64,000 nucleotides of DNA, from NCBI GenBank assembly GCA_022450155.1, contig JAKUQR010000010.1:1-64000 (forward strand). The letters run 5' to 3'. The notes below the pieces were generated by a model. The model saw only the letters and a list, made by a program, of their open reading frames with translations. It did not search any database and was not told the DNA's origin. Below are positions 45,523 through 53,964 of this stretch, piece by piece (position 1 is the stretch's first letter; each line of letters begins with the position of its first letter). Position numbers and translations under genes: made by a program. The stretch is from Gammaproteobacteria bacterium (GTDB taxonomy: Bacteria > Pseudomonadota > Gammaproteobacteria > Arenicellales > UBA868).

Positions 45523-46416
45523 ATGTTCGAAAGTTTTGAGCGATCACAGATAGACAGTAACGGCTGCCGAATCAACGTCGTTCATAGTGGTTCTGGACCC
45601 GGTCTGCTGTTGCTGCACGGCTACCCACAGAATCACGTCGAATGGCACAAAGTTGCTCCACGCCTAGCAGAGAATTTTACGGTCGTTTGCCCAGACCTTA
45701 GAGGGTATGGCGACAGCGGGAAACCACCTTCGTCAAATGACGACCTCTCAACTTATTGCAAACGGACCAGCGCCCGGGATCAGATTGCAGTGATGCGGCA
45801 ACTCGGTCATCCGCAGTTCCACCTGGTTGGTCACGACCGCGGTGTCCGAGTTGGACTTCGTCTGGCACTTGACCATCCAGATTCTGTGCTGAGTTTTACC
45901 AACCTGGATGTCATGCCATCGATGGAGGCCTTTGAGAACATGGATGCCTCGCTCGCCTATTCCTGGTTCCACTGGCACCTGATGCGGCAACCATCACCGC
46001 TACCTGAAATTGTATTCAGTACCAATCCTAAACTTTTTCTCGACTTCTTTCTGGAAAACTGGACATCGGTATCGGGCAGTTTTACAGATGCCGCTTATAA
46101 AGAATACCTACGCTGCTTTTCAGACCCCGATACCGTGCGTGCCATGTGCGCAGACTACCGCAGTGTAACGCTCGACATGAAACACGATAATGCGGACCGG
46201 GGAACAAAGTTATCCTGTCCGGTGCTGGTACTGTGGGGTAGCGAAATGTCGAAACGACCTGGTTGGCAAACTGGGAAGAATCTGGACATGATGGAGGCTT
46301 GGCGTGCACGGGCGCCCGACGTTCGAGGCAGCGCACTTGCTTGCGGCCATTTTATACCCGAAGAAAAACCTGATGAGTTGATTTCCGAATTGCTCAAGTT
46401 TTTGTCATCAATATAA
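45523..46416 (+). CDS. Fluoroacetate-dehalogenase-like alpha/beta-hydrolase
   Basis: 297-residue alpha/beta-hydrolase with the complete active-site set known from fluoroacetate dehalogenases: Asp105, Arg106 and Arg109 in GHDRGVR, Asp129 in LDVMPS, His150-Trp151 in WFHWHL, Tyr212 in CADYR and His276 in CGHFIP. The residue spacing is near identical to FAc-DEX. These enzymes hydrolyse the C-F or C-Cl bond of haloacetates. General haloacetate dehalogenase or epoxide hydrolase activity remains possible. It is monocistronic and precedes the AT-rich region. Confidence 0.85.
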   Translation: MFESFERSQIDSNGCRINVVHSGSGPGLLLLHGYPQNHVEWHKVAPRLAENFTVVCPDLRGYGDSGKPPSSNDDLSTYCKRTSARDQIAVMRQLGHPQFHLVGHDRGVRVGLRLALDHPDSVLSFTNLDVMPSMEAFENMDASLAYSWFHWHLMRQPSPLPEIVFSTNPKLFLDFFLENWTSVSGSFTDAAYKEYLRCFSDPDTVRAMCADYRSVTLDMKHDNADRGTKLSCPVLVLWGSEMSKRPGWQTGKNLDMMEAWRARAPDVRGSALACGHFIPEEKPDELISELLKFLSSI

Positions 46417-46453
46417 TAAGGATAAACAGTAGAAATCCGCCCGATATTTCACC

Positions 46454-47938
46454 CTATCCTTCGACTATCGCCTCTGCCTCGATCTCAACCAGATAATCAT
46501 CTATCAACTGTGAAATCTCAAACGTCGCATTTGCCGGGCACACGTCACCGAAATAACGGCCATGAACCAAAGATACCGCTTCACAATCTTCTGCGTTCTG
46601 CAAATAAACCCGCGTGCGGACGATATCAGAAAGAGACCCACCAAGAGACATGACACTAGCCTTAATCTTATCGAGTATATATACCGCCTGCCCCGGAGCG
46701 TCTCCTCGACAAACAATAACGTCCTGACCGTGGGTTGCGGTCGTGCCACTAACCAGAATCCGGTTTCCAATTCGGACTGCTCGGGAATGCCCACAGATCT
46801 TTTCCCATTTAGTGCCGCTGAACACTTGAGTGCGGTCGGTCTTTCCGGGTACAGCAATTGGCTCATAAACAGTAGGCAGCGAATCGAGATGGTGACTAAG
46901 ATCACCAGTTGCAGTCAAAAAAGGAGGTTCACGATACTCATCACCACAGTCGCCCTTTAGGCGGCAAATATCAGCCATCGATTCGGCGATCAGACTCTTG
47001 TCTTCCTCATCCAAAACAAAAGAAAATATCGTAAGATTATCTTGTCGGTGCTGGCTTTCGGTCAGTCTCGCGCCGATAATTACTGCGCCTACAGCCGGTT
47101 GATCCAGAACCCAGCGAGTTGCAACATTGGCTACTGAGACATCGTGACGTTGTGCAACAGATGTTAGTGCTCGCAAGATAATTTGTAAGTTTTCCCAGCC
47201 TCCCGTCTCATCTATAAACCGCTTGTATTTCATTTTGCTCCAGTCATTCAATTCTGAATTCCCTGGTTCCGGCTTGTCTAACCATCTTTCTGTAAGAAAT
47301 CCACCTGCCAAAACACCATATGCAAAAAGTTTGATGCCATTTTTCAACACCTCCGTGGTCATATCTCCCAAAGCACGTTGATCCAGCAGTGAGACCACCA
47401 CCTGGTTAGAAACAACCGGGAAACCGTGACGAAGGAGTACCAATAAATGATCGGTATCAAAGTTGGTTAAACCAATATTGGCGATCCGACCACCTTCATG
47501 TGCCAGCATGAGGCCCTCCATAGCATCTAAGTATCCTGGGTGCTGGAATGTCCACCAATGAAGCTGCAGCAGGTCTACCGATTCAACACCAAGTCTATCT
47601 GCACGCTCATCAATAGCATCTCGAACTACTTTGGGTGACATTCTGCCGGGCTTTGGACACCACTTTGTATGAAACCGCGCTACGTTCAAATTGTCGCAAG
47701 TCTCTTGACGAAGTTGAAGTATTTCCCTCGCCCGGCCAGAGATTAACTCGGCGCTTCCATAGTGATCAGCCATATCAAATGTGTCGAAACCTTCCAAAGC
47801 ATATTCAACAAGATTCTCAGCTGCCGCTTCGAGATCGAGATTGGACCCATCTTTTTCAAGATCTGCCACTTGCCATAGACCCGTAATAACTTGACTGATC
47901 TCGTAGTTTGGCGACAACAACAACCGTTCTGGTTTCAT
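46454..47938 (-). CDS. Aldo/keto reductase fused to a Rid-family domain
   Basis: 494-residue fusion. Residues about 1-335 form an aldo/keto reductase with an intact tetrad: Asp55 and Tyr60 in FDMADHY, Lys92 in FHTKW, and His127 in LLQLHWW. Residues about 370-494 form a Rid domain ending in VEIEAEAIVEG. The Rid arginine position reads CPANATFEI, so it is not a classical 2-aminoacrylate deaminase domain. An enzyme joining NADPH reduction with imine/enamine handling would fit conversion of an imine or ketone intermediate. Length is about 130 residues above usual AKRs. Confidence 0.9.
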   Translation of the reverse strand: MKPERLLLSPNYEISQVITGLWQVADLEKDGSNLDLEAAAENLVEYALEGFDTFDMADHYGSAELISGRAREILQLRQETCDNLNVARFHTKWCPKPGRMSPKVVRDAIDERADRLGVESVDLLQLHWWTFQHPGYLDAMEGLMLAHEGGRIANIGLTNFDTDHLLVLLRHGFPVVSNQVVVSLLDQRALGDMTTEVLKNGIKLFAYGVLAGGFLTERWLDKPEPGNSELNDWSKMKYKRFIDETGGWENLQIILRALTSVAQRHDVSVANVATRWVLDQPAVGAVIIGARLTESQHRQDNLTIFSFVLDEEDKSLIAESMADICRLKGDCGDEYREPPFLTATGDLSHHLDSLPTVYEPIAVPGKTDRTQVFSGTKWEKICGHSRAVRIGNRILVSGTTATHGQDVIVCRGDAPGQAVYILDKIKASVMSLGGSLSDIVRTRVYLQNAEDCEAVSLVHGRYFGDVCPANATFEISQLIDDYLVEIEAEAIVEG

Positions 47939-48057
47939 ATGGCTTTACCCTGATCTAATCACTAATCCTATTTGGTCGAATTTGTTTCTGATGATAGCGA
48001 CTAATTTGATGTCAATAACCGTACGTAACATCCTTTGCTCAGAAATTTTTGTCAGCC

Positions 48058-48921
48058 TTAATCACTGATCATTAAATTTCTTATCATCCGATTGATTTTA
48101 CTGCCGTTGTCTGCAAACTCGTCCATCACGATATCAATATGGTTACGATTCGGAACGACAGTCGCAAAACTCTTAAGGCCAGCCGCAGACCAACTCTCGT
48201 TTATCTCTAACTGCTGGAATAAAAATTCTTCGGTCTCATTCCCACCCACAATGAATAGCAATTCTCCAGCTTCGCTCGGAACATTGTGAATGGGGCTATA
48301 CATGCGAACATCGTCCTCGGAAATACATAGTATTTTATTCTTAGTACTCTGTCGGACAGGTTCTAGATCATACAATCCGCTGATCGCACAACCTGTAGAA
48401 ATAACATCAGCAGGAAGACCCTTTTCCACAGGCCATAATCTATCCATTAGCAAAGTTACCAGATGACCTCCTGCCGAATTACCCGAAATCGAAATGTTAG
48501 TTGGATCAATATTCAGATCTGACTGATGCTCATATATCCATTGAACAGCTCGCTGACAAGAGTCAATAATGATCGGGAAGTTAGCTTCTGGAAGCATTGG
48601 ATAGTCGATGACAATCACAACTGTTCCATCTTCACAGAACCCATCAGCAACAAAACTGAAGGCCTTTGCATCCAGTGAATGCCAGAATCCACCATGGATA
48701 AACATCTGAACACAACCATTTTGCTCAATAGTCTTATCAAGAAAAATATCTAACATCTGCTCTTGATGTGTGCTGTAGGGTACATTCAATACCGGTTCAA
48801 GTCTTGTCCGCGACCGGACACTTCTTTCAAGCCTTCTCTCAAACAATGAGTCTAAAAAAGGCACGCTGTCGAGGACAAACTGTGCCTCAAGCTGATCGCT
48901 ACTGTAGTTTCGATATGCCAT
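48058..48921 (-). CDS. Alpha/beta-hydrolase, kynurenine-formamidase-like (paralogue 1)
   Basis: 287-residue hydrolase with the HGGFW oxyanion motif (76-80) and the nucleophile Ser149 in SGNSAGGH, as in arylformamidases and related carboxylesterases. His of the triad is likely in NRNHIDIV near the C-terminus. It shares N-terminal layout (SSDQLEAQF..) and length with the hydrolase at 53965, so the two are paralogues flanking the transporter operon. The substrate is probably an N-formyl or ester/amide group on a small molecule. Confidence 0.83.
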   Translation of the reverse strand: MAYRNYSSDQLEAQFVLDSVPFLDSLFERRLERSVRSRTRLEPVLNVPYSTHQEQMLDIFLDKTIEQNGCVQMFIHGGFWHSLDAKAFSFVADGFCEDGTVVIVIDYPMLPEANFPIIIDSCQRAVQWIYEHQSDLNIDPTNISISGNSAGGHLVTLLMDRLWPVEKGLPADVISTGCAISGLYDLEPVRQSTKNKILCISEDDVRMYSPIHNVPSEAGELLFIVGGNETEEFLFQQLEINESWSAAGLKSFATVVPNRNHIDIVMDEFADNGSKINRMIRNLMISD

Positions 48922-48993
48922 ATATCGGACTTAACATTGCTTATTATCGATATTGAGACCAGAGAAAGAATTGGTTATCCAGAATTACAGTCT

Positions 48994-49932
48994 CTAACTC
49001 GAAAGGTGTTTTTTCTCGGGTAATATTCCTGATGGTCTAAAGACCAGCATAAGCACCAATACCATCCCCACAATAATTATTCGCAGGGATGCCGCTTGTG
49101 TCTGATAGTCGGGGGTTACGATAAAATTGATTAGACTATCACTTGCAGACCACAACCCCCAGATGACAATTGCGCCGACGATGGCACCTAGGTTGTTGCC
49201 TTTTCCACCAACGATCAACATCACATACACCTGAATTGTGAATATCGGCAAGAAATCTTGCGGACTGATAAATCGGACAAAATTTGCGTACATCGCACCC
49301 GCCAATCCCATGATTCCACAACCAAGAACAAAGGCTTGCAGACGAAACAAAAATACATTTTTTCCCAAAGCCTCGGCGGCGACTTCATCCTCTCTGATTG
49401 AACGAAGCACCCTGCCCCAGGGAGATTTCACGACACGCTCAAGAGCGTAGTAAATGAATACTATGGTCACGATACAGATGATGAGATAGCACAAATTGCT
49501 CATGAATGCAGAGTCTAAGAATCGAGAAAATGGCTTGGGTAGTGCATACAGCCCGTTTGGCCCGCGTGTCACCGACTCTGCATTAAGCGCCACCAACTGA
49601 ATACTTATTGCTATTCCAAATGTGGAAATCGCAAGAAAATCTTCTCGCAATCTCAAAGTCACCAAACCAACCAACACTCCAGCTAGACCAGAAACCACAA
49701 TCGCGCATATCCAGCCTAGAAGTATAGGCAATTCGAAACCACCGAACATGGTATCCGGGTAATCAGGACCGGTAATAATTGCACTGGTATACGCCCCAAC
49801 TGCAAAGAAGCCCGCGATACCAACATTAAACATGCCGGTAAACCCATATTGGATGTTTAATCCTAGAGAACTGATGATATAAAAAGAACAAATAATGAAA
49901 AAGAAAATAAAAAATGACAGGATATCAATCAT
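48994..49932 (-). CDS. livM: Branched-chain amino-acid-type ABC permease LivM
   Basis: 312-residue inner-membrane permease of the LivM family with about nine hydrophobic segments. The SSLGLNIQYGFTGMFNVGIAGF segment and the EAA-like SIREDEVAAEALG loop are typical. ATG 49932 overlaps livH by 8 bases and has an AAAGAG site; 49947 is an alternative. It works with LivH and the two ATPases. The ligand need not be a branched-chain amino acid; many Liv systems import amides, urea or aromatic acids. Confidence 0.93.
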   Translation of the reverse strand: MIDILSFFIFFFIICSFYIISSLGLNIQYGFTGMFNVGIAGFFAVGAYTSAIITGPDYPDTMFGGFELPILLGWICAIVVSGLAGVLVGLVTLRLREDFLAISTFGIAISIQLVALNAESVTRGPNGLYALPKPFSRFLDSAFMSNLCYLIICIVTIVFIYYALERVVKSPWGRVLRSIREDEVAAEALGKNVFLFRLQAFVLGCGIMGLAGAMYANFVRFISPQDFLPIFTIQVYVMLIVGGKGNNLGAIVGAIVIWGLWSASDSLINFIVTPDYQTQAASLRIIIVGMVLVLMLVFRPSGILPEKKHLSS

Positions 49933-50830
49933 CTCTTTCTTTCTCACCTATGATTCCCTGAGGTCTCACAATTAGGACAACAATCATGATTAGAAATGAT
50001 ATCGCGCCACGATAAGCAGAAAGATCTGCGGCGACCGCAAAGGCTTCCGTCAAACCAATCAAGAATCCACCGAGCACCGCTCCATAGACATTCGTCACAC
50101 CCCCCACGATCAACGCCGCAAACATCGGGAGTATGAGTTCGAACCCCATTTCGGGATCAAGTTGTGTGACATGAGCATGTAGCGTTCCCGCAATTGCCGA
50201 CAGCGACGCACCAATTACCCAAGACCATCGAATAACAGATTTCACGTTAATGCCATTAACCATCGCCAAGATTGGATTCTCTGCAACCGCCCGCATTTTC
50301 TTGCCCATCGTGGTTATGGATAAAAACGAATGTAGGGAAACCACACAAATAGCTGTGATAACAAGAATGACAATGTCATCTGGTACTACCTTGATGTCAC
50401 CAAATATCGGAATTGCTCGTGGGATGTAAAAGCTTAGGAACATCTGGTCCGCACCCGCAACCAGCGTGATGACATTTCGGATGATCAGCGATAACCCAAA
50501 TGCAGCAATTATGAATGTAATTCGAGATGCTGCTCTCTCTCTGAGCACACGGAAAAGCACCGAATCGACCACGAGGACAATGACACTAGTAACCGCAATG
50601 GAAAACACTATTGAGCCAAGCAAAGGCCATCCAAATGAGATGGGGCCAATAGATCCAATCCCTGCGCCCATCAACACGATAAATGCCATGGAGATGTATG
50701 CACCAATTGCAAGAATTTCACCTTGAGCAAAATTTGCAAATCGTAATACGTTGTAGGCAATGCTGAGGCCTACGGCACCAAGTGCGATGATTGAACCGCT
50801 AACAAGGCCGTCGATAAAGTACTGAATCAT
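49925..50830 (-). CDS. livH: Branched-chain amino-acid-type ABC permease LivH
   Basis: 301-residue permease of the LivH family. It opens with FIDGLVSGSIIALGAVGLSIAYNVLRFANFAQGE, the family signature, and continues with several hydrophobic segments and the AVAENPILAMVNGIN cytoplasmic loop. Its ATG overlaps the LivF stop as ATGA, so translation is coupled. It forms the membrane channel together with LivM. Confidence 0.94.
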   Translation of the reverse strand: MIQYFIDGLVSGSIIALGAVGLSIAYNVLRFANFAQGEILAIGAYISMAFIVLMGAGIGSIGPISFGWPLLGSIVFSIAVTSVIVLVVDSVLFRVLRERAASRITFIIAAFGLSLIIRNVITLVAGADQMFLSFYIPRAIPIFGDIKVVPDDIVILVITAICVVSLHSFLSITTMGKKMRAVAENPILAMVNGINVKSVIRWSWVIGASLSAIAGTLHAHVTQLDPEMGFELILPMFAALIVGGVTNVYGAVLGGFLIGLTEAFAVAADLSAYRGAISFLIMIVVLIVRPQGIIGEKERDD

Positions 50831-51582
50831 GATGCTCGTGCCATTGAACCGGCTCCAAAATAAATTTCGGCAACTTCGGGGTCCTCTAAAAGCTCGCGAG
50901 CATTTTTTACCAGTCGAAGACGGCCATTCGCTAAGATAGCCCCACGGTCGGAGACAGAAAGTGCAGCGCGTGCATTCTGTTCGACCATGACCACAGTTAC
51001 ACCACTGTCTCGAATTTGGACGACATGCTGGAAGACCTGATTTCTAAGGACGGGAGACAATCCTGCCGAAGGTTCATCAATAAGCAGTAACACGGGGTCG
51101 GCCATGAGTGCACGACCTAACGCAAGCATCTGTCTCTGACCCCCAGATAGTTTTCCAGCAGTGGTGTCTCTGAATCTGCTTAGATCGGGAAATAATTCGA
51201 AGACTTTCTCTAGCCTTTCAGCATAGGCTTGCGTGTTTAATATCGCGCCTAAATCTAGATTATGCAAAACCGTCAGTTTCGCAAATACATTTTCTGTCTG
51301 GGGCACATAAGCCACCCTGCGCTCAATGATTTCATACGTTTCCAACTCGGATATATTTTCACCCTGAAACAATATTTCACCCGATATTACTTCTATCAGC
51401 CCACAGATCCCCTTTATTAACGTTGACTTTCCGGCACCGTTCGGACCTAACAATGTAAGAATTTCACCCTGGATAACTTCCAGTGACACATCGATAACAA
51501 TCGGCAACACGCGTTGGTATCCGGCCACAAGGTTACTGACTTGGAGAATGGCTTTACCTGAGCTGGGATCAGAATTATTCAC
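50827..51582 (-). CDS. livF: Branched-chain amino-acid-type ABC ATPase LivF
   Basis: 251-residue ABC ATPase: Walker A GPNGAGKST, signature LSGGQRQ, Walker B LLLIDEPSAGLSP, and the family His-switch replaced by VEQNARAAL as usual for LivF. GTG 51582 is taken as start; GTG 51618 is possible and lies 28 bases after livG. It energises transport with LivG. Confidence 0.93.
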   Translation of the reverse strand: MNNSDPSSGKAILQVSNLVAGYQRVLPIVIDVSLEVIQGEILTLLGPNGAGKSTLIKGICGLIEVISGEILFQGENISELETYEIIERRVAYVPQTENVFAKLTVLHNLDLGAILNTQAYAERLEKVFELFPDLSRFRDTTAGKLSGGQRQMLALGRALMADPVLLLIDEPSAGLSPVLRNQVFQHVVQIRDSGVTVVMVEQNARAALSVSDRGAILANGRLRLVKNARELLEDPEVAEIYFGAGSMARAS

Positions 51583-51645
51583 GGTGACTGTTGGTGCAAA
51601 ATAATAAAGCACCAACACCTCTAGTGTTCTATAACCAATCTTGTA

Positions 51646-52416
51646 TTAGTTGTTCCTTGGAGATGCCTCACTACCCAAGAATGCATCTATCAAGCGAGGA
51701 TCTGAACGAATTTCTTCCGGACTACCTTGCATCAGCATATCGCCATCGGCCATAACTAGAATAGATGAGCACAATCGCATCACAAGTTCCATGTTGTGCT
51801 CAATGATCAGAAACGTCACTCCTTGACGGTGTATATCTTTTATTCGATCGATTATTTCTTCCAGTAAAATTGGGTTCACACCTGCAGCTGGCTCATCTAG
51901 TAGGATAAGCTTAGGATCAGACATCAACGCTCTGCCAAGTTCCAGGAGCTTCAATTGTCCGCCTGAGAGATTCCCTGAAAACTCATTCTGAAGATCAGCC
52001 AGATTTAAAAATTCCAGCAAATCCTTGGCTTTGTCTTTTATTTTGAGCTCTTCCTTTTTTACTGCACTGTTCTGCAACCAGTTGTTCCAGAGCTTTTCGC
52101 CAATTTGTTTGCGTGGGACCATAGTCAGGTTTTCAAGAACTGTCATTCCTGAAAATGGTCTAGGAATCTGGAACGTGCGAACAATGCCGAGCTGAAAAGT
52201 CTGATATGGTCTAAGGCCTGTGATCTCATGCTCATTAAAAAATACTGCGCCACTCGAAGGAGTAAGATGACCAGCGATCATATTGAATGTTGTTGTTTTC
52301 CCGGCTCCATTCGGTCCAATCAAGCCCGTAATCGTATTCGGCTCAACGGTGAATCCGAGGCCACTCACCGCAGTCAAGCCGTCAAATTCTTTTGTTAGAT
52401 TCTCAACAGTTAGCAT
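51646..52416 (-). CDS. livG: Branched-chain amino-acid-type ABC ATPase LivG
   Basis: 256-residue ABC ATPase with Walker A GPNGAGKTT, signature NLSGGQLKLLELGRAL, Walker B LILLDEPAAGVNP and the LIIEHNMELVM switch segment typical of LivG. ATG 52416 (MLTVENLTKEFDG) is the natural start; the frame is open to 52503. It is preceded by the hairpin that separates it from the binding-protein gene. Confidence 0.93.
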   Translation of the reverse strand: MLTVENLTKEFDGLTAVSGLGFTVEPNTITGLIGPNGAGKTTTFNMIAGHLTPSSGAVFFNEHEITGLRPYQTFQLGIVRTFQIPRPFSGMTVLENLTMVPRKQIGEKLWNNWLQNSAVKKEELKIKDKAKDLLEFLNLADLQNEFSGNLSGGQLKLLELGRALMSDPKLILLDEPAAGVNPILLEEIIDRIKDIHRQGVTFLIIEHNMELVMRLCSSILVMADGDMLMQGSPEEIRSDPRLIDAFLGSEASPRNN

Positions 52417-52493
52417 GGTGTAGAAATTCGTGAATCCGACTAATACTACCCTCCCTAGTGATAAAGAGTAGGTTGTAACTGTTTCAACTATTA

Positions 52494-52525
52494 AAGAGGC
52501 CAAGAAGCTAGCTTCTTGGCCTCTT
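52494..52525 (-). terminator. Perfect 32-base hairpin between livJ-type and livG genes
   Basis: Two perfectly complementary 15-base arms, AAGAGGCCAAGAAGC and GCTTCTTGGCCTCTT, surround TA. It lies 22 bases after the stop of the substrate-binding protein gene and before livG. It can act as a partial terminator or 3' mRNA stabiliser, so the binding protein is made in excess over the membrane parts, as is common in ABC operons. No strong U-run follows, so read-through is expected. Confidence 0.7.
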
Positions 52526-52547
52526 AGATCGAATATTTTGTTCCTGT

Positions 52548-53855
52548 TTAGTTGTTCATGGCTCGAACCTTCGCCTTCACTTCAGAAACCTCCTCAAGCG
52601 ATACACTGCCGACAGTAACATATTCGCCATCTTTGATTTTCATCATGACAAATGGCACGGCAACATCGCCATAAGGATCAAAATCAATCGGTCCTGTTGC
52701 GCCAACATACCAAATATTCTTACCAGCTTTGATGGCACTTATGGCCAACTTTAATCCCTCAACACCACCATGATGCTGCTCACCGTCTGGACCCGTAATT
52801 TCTCGGACAATCTTGGCAAGCGTTGGCCCGCTCGTATCGAGGCCACGCATATCAGCGGCTACCATCGCCAATCCAATAAGCACACCGGCGTCATAACCTG
52901 AATTTCGTCCGGGACCTTTGGGACTCGCGTCCCAGCGAACCTGAAAGTCGGCTTCCATCTGTTGGAGAGAAGAATTTTCTGGCGTTCCAGGACTAATGAA
53001 CCACGCATTCTTCAAAAGATCTTCACCGACGGTATCTACAAATGCGCTGTCGTTCATACCTTGTGGCATGATGAAATTTTGTGGTCCATCAAATCGAATC
53101 CAATCTCTAAAATGTTTGACGCCATCCTGGGTATTGCTGAGCATATATAAGCTATCCGGATCGCCTTCCAGTGTTTTGGTAATTTCGGACCGGTAAGTCG
53201 GTTGATCTGGATTAAATGGAACGGAATTAGCTATCTCTCCACCCAACGCCTTAAATGCATCTATAAAGCCGGCCTTGTTATTTTTCCCCCAGTCATTGTT
53301 AAAATAAATAATCGCTGGTTTACGAAATCCTGCCTGGTAAGCCATCATGGCAGCAGCGACTGCCTGTAATGAGTCTGACGGTAAAGTGCGGAAAAAGAGC
53401 CCTTTGGTCTCTCCTCTTTTCGCCATATTGGTAAACGTCGAAGACGTAGATGCTGTGGCTATGACCAGAACGTCATTCTCAACTGTCACAGAACTGAGTA
53501 ACGGAGCAGTAATACCTGACGAGACTGGACCTACCAAAGCAGTTACGCCTTCAAGATCAATCAGCTTTCGTGCGGCATCCACAGCAAGGGAGGCTTGGGT
53601 GTTTGAGTCTCGAACGTCGTATACGAGATCACAGCCAACCCCGAGTGCCGCTCTGGCTTCATTGACTTGCTCAACTCCAAGCTGAGCCGCCCTTGATATG
53701 GGAACGCCATGCGCACCATAGGCCCCGGTCAGCGAAAGCACAGCGCCGATCTTATGTTCACACGCTGCTAGAGACGCATTGAATCCACTCGAACCGGCCA
53801 TACACAATAGAGCGGCGCCCAGCACCCCCACAACCTTCTTTTGTCGCATTTTCAT
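52548..53855 (-). CDS. Periplasmic substrate-binding protein, LivJ/LivK type
   Basis: 435-residue type I periplasmic binding protein. ATG 53855 has AGGAG 8 bases ahead; ATG 53861 and an open frame to 53939 are less likely. Residues about 1-30 are a signal peptide (KVVGVLGAALLCMAGSSG) with likely cleavage after SLA. IGAVLSLTGAYGAHG and GPVSSGITAPLL are ligand-pocket strands of the family. It delivers the ligand to the LivHMGF permease. The ligand is unknown but is presumably metabolised by the neighbouring reductases and hydrolases. Confidence 0.93.
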   Translation of the reverse strand: MKMRQKKVVGVLGAALLCMAGSSGFNASLAACEHKIGAVLSLTGAYGAHGVPISRAAQLGVEQVNEARAALGVGCDLVYDVRDSNTQASLAVDAARKLIDLEGVTALVGPVSSGITAPLLSSVTVENDVLVIATASTSSTFTNMAKRGETKGLFFRTLPSDSLQAVAAAMMAYQAGFRKPAIIYFNNDWGKNNKAGFIDAFKALGGEIANSVPFNPDQPTYRSEITKTLEGDPDSLYMLSNTQDGVKHFRDWIRFDGPQNFIMPQGMNDSAFVDTVGEDLLKNAWFISPGTPENSSLQQMEADFQVRWDASPKGPGRNSGYDAGVLIGLAMVAADMRGLDTSGPTLAKIVREITGPDGEQHHGGVEGLKLAISAIKAGKNIWYVGATGPIDFDPYGDVAVPFVMMKIKDGEYVTVGSVSLEEVSEVKAKVRAMNN

Positions 53856-53964
53856 CTCCATTACTCCTTTTATTTGTAGAGGAAACAAACCATAGCTAAT
53901 AAATTTCGTTAAGCGTGAAGTGATTGTATAACGAACCAACTCTGAGTCGGAATATTTTCCATGC

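Noticed and set aside
46417-46461. Short aaggat/atcctt inverted repeat at the left edge of the AT-rich block as an attachment site
   Set aside because: Only 6 bases long and no matching copy was seen at the right edge.
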